Shown one piece after another: positions 28,544 through 36,453 of a stretch of 36,453 nucleotides of DNA (within the stretch, counting starts at the first letter, position 1; every line of letters starts with the position of its first letter). The position numbers and the translations under genes are program-made. The notes under the pieces are model-generated. The model saw only the letters and a program-made list of their open reading frames with translations. It had not been told where the DNA came from and made no database searches. The DNA comes from Campylobacterota bacterium (lineage in GTDB: Bacteria > Campylobacterota > Campylobacteria > Campylobacterales > Sulfurimonadaceae): positions 1-36,453 of the forward strand of contig VCAY01000001.1 in NCBI GenBank assembly GCA_013607635.1, read 5' to 3'.

Positions 28544-29407
28544 TTGTGTTCTATGGTTGAGCAAGTTAAATATGAAGAAGTTTTATTGAATTTAGAAAAT
28601 TATTTTATATCGAAATTTCACAATAAGCACATTGGAGATGATGGTGTTGTTATTGATGGTGGTTGTGTTTACTCCAAAGATGCTTTTTTTGAAGATGTCC
28701 ATTTTAAAAAAGAGTGGTTGGGGTATTATGATATAGCAAAGCGTGCGATGCTGGTTAATATCTCCGATGCTATTGCGATGCATGCCAATCCAAAATACGC
28801 CCTTTTAAGTGTAGCGATGCCAAAGAGTATGAGTAAAAAAGATATAGATGCACTTGCTAAGGGGTTTAGCGATACCGCCAAGGAGTTTGGTGTAGAGATC
28901 ATAGGTGGTGACACCATCAGCAACATGAAGCTTGATATCACGATTACAATTATCTCAGAGACAAAAAAGCCCCTTTTACGAAAAGGGTTGCGCCATAGGT
29001 ATCTGCTTGCATATACAGGGATGCTTGGTAACTCGTATAAAGAGCTAAAAAAGTTGCAAAACAGGGGCAAGATTCATAATCGTTCAAAATTTATAGATAT
29101 AAAACTTCGAGAAGATTTTGTAAAAAGAGCGTATCGTCATCTGAAAGTGGGGATGGATATCTCCGATGGGCTTTTTGATGATACGCAAAAGATGTTAATG
29201 TTCAACAAGATGGGAGCGGTTTTTTTGCGAAATATCCCAAAAAGAGTAGGGTGTAGTGGGGAAGAGTATGAGATGCTTGTGGGGTTTGATCCACGGAAGT
29301 TAAAGGCACTCAAGCGAGTGGCGCAACTAAGCCGTACGAAACTCACTGTTTTTGCAAAAGTTGCAAGAAATAGAGTCAAGCACAGGTGTAAAAACCACCA
29401 TTTTTAA
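28544..29407 (+). CDS. thiL: Thiamine-phosphate kinase (ThiL-like)
   Basis: HIGDDGVVIDG, AKRAMLVNISDAIAMHANPKYALLSVAMP, EIIGGDTISN, KVGMDISDGLFDD, GEEYEMLVGF; true start may be ATG at 28553. Confidence 0.85.
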   Translation: MCSMVEQVKYEEVLLNLENYFISKFHNKHIGDDGVVIDGGCVYSKDAFFEDVHFKKEWLGYYDIAKRAMLVNISDAIAMHANPKYALLSVAMPKSMSKKDIDALAKGFSDTAKEFGVEIIGGDTISNMKLDITITIISETKKPLLRKGLRHRYLLAYTGMLGNSYKELKKLQNRGKIHNRSKFIDIKLREDFVKRAYRHLKVGMDISDGLFDDTQKMLMFNKMGAVFLRNIPKRVGCSGEEYEMLVGFDPRKLKALKRVAQLSRTKLTVFAKVARNRVKHRCKNHHF

Positions 29408-29426
29408 AAAACTAAGGAAAAGAAGA

Positions 29427-30500
29427 TTGGACAGATTTTATTCACTTTCCCACGCAAGTATCGACTTTCATTTTAAACAGTCTGCTCGCGATTTTGTTGT
29501 TGAAGAGGTGCCGCTTTATGAGTTTAGCGGTGAGGGGGAACACCTTGTGTTACATGTAAGGAAGAAAAACCTTACAACTAATGAGATGGTTGGCATATTT
29601 GCGCGTTTTTTGGGGATCAAAAATAAAGAGATCGGCTATGCAGGACTTAAAGATAAGCACGCCATGACAAAGCAGTATATCTCTTTACATAAAAAGTATG
29701 AAGACTCACTTAAGAGTTTTAACCATGAGAGTATCAAAATACTGGGTAAAACTTACCATAACAATAAAATTCGTGTAGGGCATTTAAAGGGGAACAAGTT
29801 TTTTATCCGTCTTAAAAAAGTGAAGCCTACAAGTGCCAAAAAGCTCGATGAAGCGCTCAAAAACATCAAAAAGCAGGGGATGCCAAACTTTTTTGGCTAC
29901 CAGCGCTTTGGTAATGATGGAGATAATCACATCCTTGGAGAGAAGATCGTTAGAGGTGAAGCAAAAGAGAAAAACCCGCGTGTTAAAAAGTTACTGATCA
30001 ATGCGTATCAGTCCCATCTGTTTAACCTTTGGCTCTCAAGACGCTTGGAGATCAATTCGCTTGTGAGTAGTTTTGGTGTTAATGAACTCCAAGGGCTTTT
30101 GAACCTGCCAAAGATTGAACTTGAAAAGATGCAAGCACAAAACCATCCCTTTAAACTTTTGCAAGGGGATTTGATGGAGCATTACCCTTGTGGCAGGGTG
30201 TTTGCATTTGGTTGGGATATTCATGATATTGAGCGTTTTGATGCAAAGGATATCTCTGTGACAGGATTACTAAGTGGCAAGCGGGTGAAAAAAGCGACCG
30301 ATTTTGCATGGCAGATCGAAAAAGAGTATGCGGTTGAATTAAATGGGGATGGAGCAAGGCGTTATGCGTGGGTTTATCCAACAGATATCAAAGGGAAATT
30401 TAATCCCATTGAGGCACAGTATGAGCTAAGTTTTGAGCTTCCAAAAGGCTCTTATGCTACGGTGCTTATTGAAGAGTTGGCGAAGAGAAAAATAAACTAA
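29427..30500 (+). CDS. truD: tRNA pseudouridine(13) synthase TruD
   Basis: FVVEEVPLYEFSGEGEHLVLHVRKKNLTTNEM, GYAGLKDKHAMTKQYIS (catalytic Asp), NFFGYQRFGNDGDN; TTG start at 29427 with AAGGAAAAG upstream, ORF track start 29352 lies inside thiL. Confidence 0.92.
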   Translation: MDRFYSLSHASIDFHFKQSARDFVVEEVPLYEFSGEGEHLVLHVRKKNLTTNEMVGIFARFLGIKNKEIGYAGLKDKHAMTKQYISLHKKYEDSLKSFNHESIKILGKTYHNNKIRVGHLKGNKFFIRLKKVKPTSAKKLDEALKNIKKQGMPNFFGYQRFGNDGDNHILGEKIVRGEAKEKNPRVKKLLINAYQSHLFNLWLSRRLEINSLVSSFGVNELQGLLNLPKIELEKMQAQNHPFKLLQGDLMEHYPCGRVFAFGWDIHDIERFDAKDISVTGLLSGKRVKKATDFAWQIEKEYAVELNGDGARRYAWVYPTDIKGKFNPIEAQYELSFELPKGSYATVLIEELAKRKIN

Positions 30501-30512
30501 ATAGAGGTAAAT

Positions 30513-31337
30513 ATGCAAAAAAGACACATCACATCGGCAATTTCACAAACATTTGGAAAGTTCGCATCCAAAGAGTTTCCAAAATGGTTTCAAAACATTG
30601 TCAATAATAGCTATGTAAAACTTATGAGACTGGATATGCGTGAGTTTCATGCACCAAGCAGTTACAAAAGTCTCAATGCACTCTTTACAAGAAAGCTTAA
30701 AGAGCCAAGAGAGTTTTCCCTTGATGGAGATGATTTTATCAGCCCTTGTGATTCACTCATCACTGACTTTGGAAAGATCGAAAACGATTATGCCTTACAG
30801 ATCAAGGGTATGCGCTATAAGGCAAGTGAGCTTTTGGGGAAGCATTTTAGCGATGCAGACAAGGCGTTGATCGAAGGTGGGGAGTTTCTCAACTTTTACC
30901 TCTCCCCTAAAGATTATCACCGCTACCACATCCCGACAAACTGTAAAGTGCTTAAAGTGGTGCATATCCCTGGAAAGTTTTACCCCGTTAATATCCCATC
31001 ACTCAAAAAACGGCTCAATCTTTTTATTGAGAATGAGCGGGTGGTGATAGAGTGTGAAACAACCAAAGGCAAAAAGTTTTTTATGGTACTTGTAAGTGCA
31101 CTGAATGTTGGGGTGATGCAAGTTGCGTTTGAACCTCGCATCCAAACCAATGCCGATGCTACAACACCGCAAATGTACGAATTTGAGGATCTCTACCTTG
31201 ATAAAGGGGATGATTTTGGATGTTTTGAGATGGGATCAACGATCGTGATCTTGTCTGAGAAAGATATGTTTAGATCGTTACATGTAACAAGTGGGCAAAG
31301 AGTGAGTTTTGGGCAGACTATTGCGAAGCTTGCTTAG
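30513..31337 (+). CDS. psd: Phosphatidylserine decarboxylase proenzyme
   Basis: SPCDSLITDFG, YLSPKDYHRYHIP, GKFYPVNIPSLKKRLNLFIENERVV, FEMGSTIVIL (autocleavage GST). Confidence 0.93.
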   Translation: MQKRHITSAISQTFGKFASKEFPKWFQNIVNNSYVKLMRLDMREFHAPSSYKSLNALFTRKLKEPREFSLDGDDFISPCDSLITDFGKIENDYALQIKGMRYKASELLGKHFSDADKALIEGGEFLNFYLSPKDYHRYHIPTNCKVLKVVHIPGKFYPVNIPSLKKRLNLFIENERVVIECETTKGKKFFMVLVSALNVGVMQVAFEPRIQTNADATTPQMYEFEDLYLDKGDDFGCFEMGSTIVILSEKDMFRSLHVTSGQRVSFGQTIAKLA

Positions 31338-31360
31338 GGTTTTTAGAGGTGCCCTTAAGC
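31332..31360. terminator. Hairpin spanning both stop codons of convergent psd and permease pseudogene
   Basis: GCTTAGGG ... CCCTTAAGC, stem with a single-base bulge. Confidence 0.45.
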
Positions 31361-32615
31361 TTTATTATAGCGTCTCCCAAAAAGGTGTTCACGACGAAAT
31401 CGACCGTAGCTTAGCTCAAAAAGCATTGAGAAGATGATGAGTGTAAGAAATATAACAACTGCACGAGGGTTGCTGCTGTAGGTGTGATAGAGCAAAACGA
31501 CCAACGAGATAAAACTACTTATGATTGCACAGATCACTACGGTTTTGTCGGCATCAATGGTCTTGTGGAGTTTTAAAGCACTCAGGTTAACAACAAAAAA
31601 GATCAGTAAAAATCCGGCACTAGCGATGATGGCAATCTCTGTAAGATCGATACTATTAGCAAGTATCAAACTCAAAACCAGCGTTATAATCACACCGGCA
31701 ACGGGTGTTTCCTTTTTCTTCTGCATTAAAATCTTTGGCAGTCTTCCATCTTTGGCTATGATAAAGCCAAGTCTTGCATTGCCATAGATGGTGGCATTGA
31801 TCGCTGAAAAAGTGGAGAGTAGGGCGGCAATAGCTACAAGTGTAAAACCGATCTGCCCAAGTGAGGGCTTGGCAGCGATGGCTAAAGCGTAATCCTGAGC
31901 TTTGATGAGTGTGGCTTCATCGACATTGCCGACGGTGATAATAGAGATAAGCATATAGAGTAAAATCACCGTTATCACCGAGATATAAAAGGCACGGGGG
32001 ATGTTTTTTTGTGGGTTTTGTATCTCATTTGAGGCATTAGCTATGAGCTCAAACCCCTCATAAGCTACAAAGATGATCATCCCTGCAGTTACGATCGATG
32101 ATGGTGTTGCCCAGTTGGCAACATTTAGGCGATCTACTTCGATGTAAGAGCTTCCAGCTATGATGATAAGGATTAAAAGAGAGACTTACAAATGTGGAGC
32201 TGATAAGATTAATAAGCGCCGGCAGAATGATAGCAACGGAGATTAAAATATACTCTAACATAGGTGTAGATTGTTTGAAAAAAGTTGTACCATACGATGC
32301 AAAAGCTGTGGCATATAAAGAGATAGTGACAAGGTAGCTAAGCCATAAAATAAGGTTTATTGAACCAGAGAGGATATTATCACCAAAAGCACCATCGACA
32401 AAGCTTACCGTTCCACCTTCACTCATAAAATAAACAGAGAGTTTTGCATAAGAGTAAGATGTCAAAAGCGCTACTAATCCTGCAATAAAAAAGGAGATAG
32501 CGGTTGAGCCGTGAGAGAGTGAGACCGCTTCACCAAGCACCGCAAAGATACCGCCACCAACCATACCACCTATACCGATGGAGATGGCGCCTAGTAAGCT
32601 GATGTTTTTTTTCAT
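31355..32615 (-). pseudogene. APC-family amino acid permease, disrupted
   Basis: N-terminal half (MKKNISLLGAISIGIGGMVGGGIFAVLGEAVSLS...LINLISSTFVS) and C-terminal half (...SLLILIIIAGSSYIEVDRLNVANW...VAYEGFELIANASNEIQNPQKNIPRAF...) are in different frames, joining near 32185-32195. Confidence 0.8.
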
Positions 32616-32620
32616 CTCAC

Positions 32621-33721
32621 CTACACATTGAAGCGAAAATGGATCACATCGCCATCTTGTACGATGTACTCTTTTCCCTCTAGGCGCATTTTTCCTGCCT
32701 CTTTTGCTCCCGCTTCACCGCCATGTTTGATGAAGTCTTCGTAGCCGATCACCTCTGCGCGGATAAAACCTTTTTCAAAGTCGTTGTGGATCGTTGCAGC
32801 CGCGCGCGGAGCAGTTGAGTTTTTCTTGATCGTCCATGAGCGAACCTCTTTGACACCCGCTGTAAAGTAGCTCATAAGTCCAAGCTTATCAAACCCTTTG
32901 TGGATAATCTGCTCAAGCCCTGATTCCTCTACACCAAGCTCATCTAAAAACTCTTTGGCTTCATCTTCCTCAAGCCCGATTAACTCCTCTTCCACTTTAG
33001 CACACAGTTTAATAAGTTCACAGTTGTTTTTTTGTGCATGCTCTTTGAGGGCTTTGACATATTCATTGTCTTTTAAAAGTCCATCCTCATCGGTATTAGC
33101 CCCATACATAATCTCTTTGTCGGTTAAAAAGCGGAGCTCACGGGCAAGTTCTTTGTACTCGTCTGTGTCCGCTTTTTCAAAGTTTCTAGCAAGGCTACCA
33201 TCTCCTAGCCACTCAAGAAGTTCATTGGCAAGATCAACTTTTGCTTGAGCTGACTTGTCCGCTTTTGCCTGTTTTTTAAGGCGTTCTACACGATTTGAAA
33301 GTACTTCTATATCTGCTAAGATAAGTTCACCCTCAATGATCTCCACATCACGAAGCGGATCGATGCTTCCCTCGTTATGAACAATGTTTTCATCTTCAAA
33401 ACATCTTACAATCTGTAAGATCACCTCTGTTTCACGGATATTTGAGAGAAACTTGTTTCCAAGCCCTTCACCCTGACTTGCACCCTTTACGAGTCCGGCA
33501 ATGTCAACAAAATCAAGTGTGGAGTATTGGATCCGCTCAGGGTTAACGATCTTTGCAAGTTCATGGAGGCGTTTATCGGGTACAGGTACAACTGCTTTGT
33601 TTGGCTCTATCGTACAAAACGGATAGTTTGCCGCTTCAGCGTTTTGCGCTTTTGTGAGTGCGTTGAAAGTTGTTGATTTACCTACATTTGGAAGCCCTAC
33701 AAGACCGATTGCTAATCCCAT
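32621..33721 (-). CDS. ychF: Redox-regulated ATPase YchF (Obg family)
   Basis: GLVGLPNVGKSTTFNALTKAQNAEAANYPFCTIEPN, FVDIAGLVKGASQGEGLGNKFL, DFIKHGGEAGAKEAGKMRLEGKEYIVQDGDVIHFRFNV. Confidence 0.97.
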   Translation of the reverse strand: MGLAIGLVGLPNVGKSTTFNALTKAQNAEAANYPFCTIEPNKAVVPVPDKRLHELAKIVNPERIQYSTLDFVDIAGLVKGASQGEGLGNKFLSNIRETEVILQIVRCFEDENIVHNEGSIDPLRDVEIIEGELILADIEVLSNRVERLKKQAKADKSAQAKVDLANELLEWLGDGSLARNFEKADTDEYKELARELRFLTDKEIMYGANTDEDGLLKDNEYVKALKEHAQKNNCELIKLCAKVEEELIGLEEDEAKEFLDELGVEESGLEQIIHKGFDKLGLMSYFTAGVKEVRSWTIKKNSTAPRAAATIHNDFEKGFIRAEVIGYEDFIKHGGEAGAKEAGKMRLEGKEYIVQDGDVIHFRFNV

Positions 33722-33867
33722 GTTTTACCTTTAAAGAAATTTTTAGGGAATTATATCTAAGTAACATTAAAAATAAGGCTGATACAATTGCACTCATGAT
33801 GACAATCAGTTTTATCTTTTTTTCTTCCCTCTGAGAACCACTTAGGGTTTTTAGGAGTGCTCTTGAT

Positions 33868-35253
33868 TTATTTGGCACCACCTTTTTTTAGTATGAGTGT
33901 TATTGAGTGATCAGAGTCAAAATATTTTTTTGCAACCTCTTGAAGTGTTTTGACAGTGATCGATTCAACCCGTTTTTCATACTCTTTGAGTGGTTTAATG
34001 TCACCGCGTACAAGATAGCTTCCATAAAGGTTTGCCACAGAGCTTGAACTCTCGAGTGAGTGGATAAAGTCTGAGCGGGTGTTGATTTTTACTTTTTCAA
34101 GCTCCTCTTTGGTTACCTTCTCTTTTTTAAGCAGTTTTATCTGCTTGATGATCTCTTTTTCAACCTCAAGTGCATCGACACCCGGATTACATGTAGCCAT
34201 AAAGATAAAAAGACCCGGATCGGTGTTTTCCATATTGTAAGCATACACGGAGTTTACCAGCTGTTTTTTGTCAACCAGCTCTTTATAAAGGCGTGAGCTT
34301 TTGCCTGAGTAGAGGATCTCTGAGATCACACTGAGTGCCACTTGATCTTCATGTTGGAAGTTTGGTATGTGAAACGCGATAGCAAGCATCTGTACTTCAC
34401 TTTCTCTGTGTATCACCACTCTTTTTGGACCATCTTGCTTGGGCTCTACAAATTTTACTGCAGGGATATCGGAAGTGTTTTTGATACCTTTAAACGCTTT
34501 TTTGGCAAGTTTGAACACCTCTTTTGGATCAACATCACCTGTTACCATCAAGATCGCATTTTGTGGTTGGTAGTAGCGTTTGTGAAACTCTTTGATATCA
34601 TCGATGCTCCATCTCTGGATATCGTTCATAAACCCTATGGGTGTCCAGTGGTATGGGTGGTACACATAGGCGTTGTTAAAAAGTTTAAAATAAAGATACC
34701 CAAGGGGGTTGTTGTCTGTTCTCCATCTGCGCTCCTCTGCGACCACATTGCGTTCAGGCTGAAACTCTTCATCTTTAAGACTGAGGTTTTGCATCAGCTC
34801 GGCATAGAGTTCGATCGACTTTTGCACATTGTCGGTGCTTGATTTGATGAAGTAGTGGGTATAGTCAAAGCTTGTTGAAGCGTTATTGACCCCGCCGATG
34901 CTTTTAACCTCTTTGTCAAACTCTCCGGCTTGAAGATGTTTGGTTGATTTGAAGTTCATGTGCTCAAGCATGTGGGCAATGCCTGTTTTACCCATAATCT
35001 CGTTGCGGCTACCCACTTTGTAGAAGATGTCGGTACTAACCACATTGGTTTCGTTGTGCAGTGGTACAACAACGATCTGTAGACCGTTTTTGAGTGTCAT
35101 GGTTTGGTATGATGGGAGTGTTTTGCCCATTTTTACTGTTTGTATAGTCTCTTTCATATCTGTCTCTTTATTTGTTTGTTTGCATCGTATAAGTTGTTGT
35201 GCTTGAAGCATAAAGATGCTACACACAATAAGCAAGATGAATAGTTTTTTCAT
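33868..35253 (-). CDS. M16 family zinc peptidase, exported
   Basis: GIAHMLEHMNFKST (HxxEH), VAEERRWRTDNNP, N-terminal signal-like MKKLFILLIVCSIFMLQAQ. Confidence 0.92.
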   Translation of the reverse strand: MKKLFILLIVCSIFMLQAQQLIRCKQTNKETDMKETIQTVKMGKTLPSYQTMTLKNGLQIVVVPLHNETNVVSTDIFYKVGSRNEIMGKTGIAHMLEHMNFKSTKHLQAGEFDKEVKSIGGVNNASTSFDYTHYFIKSSTDNVQKSIELYAELMQNLSLKDEEFQPERNVVAEERRWRTDNNPLGYLYFKLFNNAYVYHPYHWTPIGFMNDIQRWSIDDIKEFHKRYYQPQNAILMVTGDVDPKEVFKLAKKAFKGIKNTSDIPAVKFVEPKQDGPKRVVIHRESEVQMLAIAFHIPNFQHEDQVALSVISEILYSGKSSRLYKELVDKKQLVNSVYAYNMENTDPGLFIFMATCNPGVDALEVEKEIIKQIKLLKKEKVTKEELEKVKINTRSDFIHSLESSSSVANLYGSYLVRGDIKPLKEYEKRVESITVKTLQEVAKKYFDSDHSITLILKKGGAK

Positions 35254-36320
35254 CTGCGATCTGCTCCAATCGCTTCGGTGATGTTGTTGTATCCATCGGC
35301 CTGAAGCAACTCTACAAGCCCTTTGTTGATCTGCATCACCAGATCTGGTCCTTCAAATACAAGTGCACTGAGTACCTGCACTAAACTTGCTCCCGCCTTG
35401 ATGCGTCTGTAAGCCTCCTCAGCCGAATCGATCCCCCCAACAGAGATAAGGGTTGTTTTGCCATAAAGCTCTTTGGCGATCGCTTCAAATATCTCAAAAC
35501 TTTTTTGCTTTAAAACGGCACCACTAAGCCCACCGATATCTTTAGGGTGTGCTACCAAAGAATAATCGATTGTGGTATTGGTGGCAATGATCCCATCAGC
35601 CCCTTTTGCAACCGCTAAAGTTGTGAGTGCCACAGCATCCTCTTTGCTCATATCGGGTGCTATTTTTAACAAAATTGGCATATCTGTTAGCGCTTTTGCC
35701 TCTTGAAATAGGGTGGTAATAAACGCCTCATTTTGCAGATCTCTAAGTCCTGGAGTGTTAGGGGAGGAGATATTGATCGCAAAATAATCTCCTAATCCGT
35801 TAAACGCTTTGATAAGGTGGGTGTAGTCATTGATAGCTTCACTCTCGGGTGTGGCTTTGTTTTTACCGATGTTGATCCCAATCGGTGTGCTCAATGGGTA
35901 GCGTTTTTTGAGGCGTTTTACCACTTTGTAGGCACCATCGTTGTTAAACCCCATCGCGTTTTGGATCGTCTTTTCCTCTACATGGCGAAACATACGCGGT
36001 TTTGGGTTACCCTCTTGTGGTTTTGGTGTGACGGTTCCAATCTCGGTAAAACCAAATCCAAGTGTTTGGATACCTCTTATCATTGTTGCATTTTTATCAA
36101 ACCCTGCACCAAGACCGACAGGGTTGTAAAATGTGCGTCCAAAAAGCTCTTGATTTAAGATCTCATCTGCAACGAAATGGGACTCCAAAAAAGGGTTAAA
36201 AGGGATCTGGCAGATGTTTGGCAGACGCAATACACACCCGGCAACATGGTGTGCGTTTTCAGGTTGCAGTTTAAAAAGGTAAGGTTTTATAGCTTCATAA
36301 TTGATCATCACACGTCTCAC
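35250..36320 (-). CDS. pyrD: Dihydroorotate dehydrogenase (quinone)
   Basis: NPVGLGAGFDKNATMI, EIGTVTPKPQEGNPKPRMFR, NAMGFNNDG, INISSPNTPGLRDLQ, ATNTTID, GGLSGAVLKQKSFE, ISVGGIDSAEEAYRRIKAGASLVQV. Confidence 0.97.
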   Translation of the reverse strand: MRRVMINYEAIKPYLFKLQPENAHHVAGCVLRLPNICQIPFNPFLESHFVADEILNQELFGRTFYNPVGLGAGFDKNATMIRGIQTLGFGFTEIGTVTPKPQEGNPKPRMFRHVEEKTIQNAMGFNNDGAYKVVKRLKKRYPLSTPIGINIGKNKATPESEAINDYTHLIKAFNGLGDYFAINISSPNTPGLRDLQNEAFITTLFQEAKALTDMPILLKIAPDMSKEDAVALTTLAVAKGADGIIATNTTIDYSLVAHPKDIGGLSGAVLKQKSFEIFEAIAKELYGKTTLISVGGIDSAEEAYRRIKAGASLVQVLSALVFEGPDLVMQINKGLVELLQADGYNNITEAIGADRR

Positions 36321-36396
36321 ATAAAAAAATATGAAGGATTATACTCAATTTAAGGTTAAATTATTATTATTTCTAAAATAAAAGCAGGAGGGAAAA

Positions 36397-36453
36397 ATGA
36401 GTAAAGTAGTTGTACCACTAGCTAAAGGCTTTGAGGAGATCGAGGCGGTGATG
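36397..36453 (+). CDS. Partial CDS, start of a DJ-1/PfpI (ThiJ/YajL-like) family protein
   Basis: MSKVVVPLAKGFEEIEAVM after AGCAGGAGGG (RBS); matches the DJ-1 N-terminal xxxPLAxGFEEIEA motif; truncated by the window end. Confidence 0.75.
   Translation, partial: MSKVVVPLAKGFEEIEAVM

Noticed and set aside
32898-33248. 116-aa antisense ORF opposite ychF
   Set aside because: Extreme Ser richness and position antisense to ychF indicate a shadow ORF.
33678-33881. 67-aa minus-strand ORF between ychF and the M16 peptidase gene
   Set aside because: Overlaps the ychF start, no RBS or conserved motif; a hydrophobic stretch alone is not enough.
34342-34842. 166-aa antisense ORF opposite the M16 peptidase gene
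   Set aside because: Fully antisense to a well-supported gene; no recognisable domain.
1-36453. CRISPR array, prophage or transposon
   Set aside because: No regularly spaced repeats, cas, phage structural genes or transposase were seen; most genes are core housekeeping functions.

Overview
The window is a gene-dense, moderately AT-rich chromosomal segment from a Campylobacterota (epsilonproteobacterial) genome, probably Sulfurimonas/Sulfurovum-like. Most of it is core metabolism in compact operons. These include truA-lptF/G-prepilin peptidase-uppS-coaBC, glmU, motA-motB-fliP-trmA, a TrkA-like protein, aroB-mscS-mtaB-ftsH-like-bioV-like, mog, a three-subunit SdhA/SdhB/SdhE-type complex, thiL-truD-psd, ychF, an M16 protease and pyrD. 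No tRNA, rRNA, CRISPR array or transposase was recognised, and I did not find an obvious defence island or large new system. The less ordinary observations are: (1) a Mrr-like restriction endonuclease with a Cys-rich C-terminus, behind an AT-rich region carrying five copies of TGTNTGTTAA; (2) an FtsH paralogue whose HEXXH protease motif is replaced by YQAGK; (3) two genes (hemF and an APC permease) broken by frameshifts and internal deletions; (4) a 75-bp intergenic element with perfect 18-bp inverted arms; (5) hairpins lying over the stop codons at three of four convergent gene junctions; (6) an enriched TTACATGTAA palindrome inside coding sequence; (7) a lipoprotein made of degenerate ~22-aa repeats. 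All family names rest on motif recognition by eye; no database search was run.
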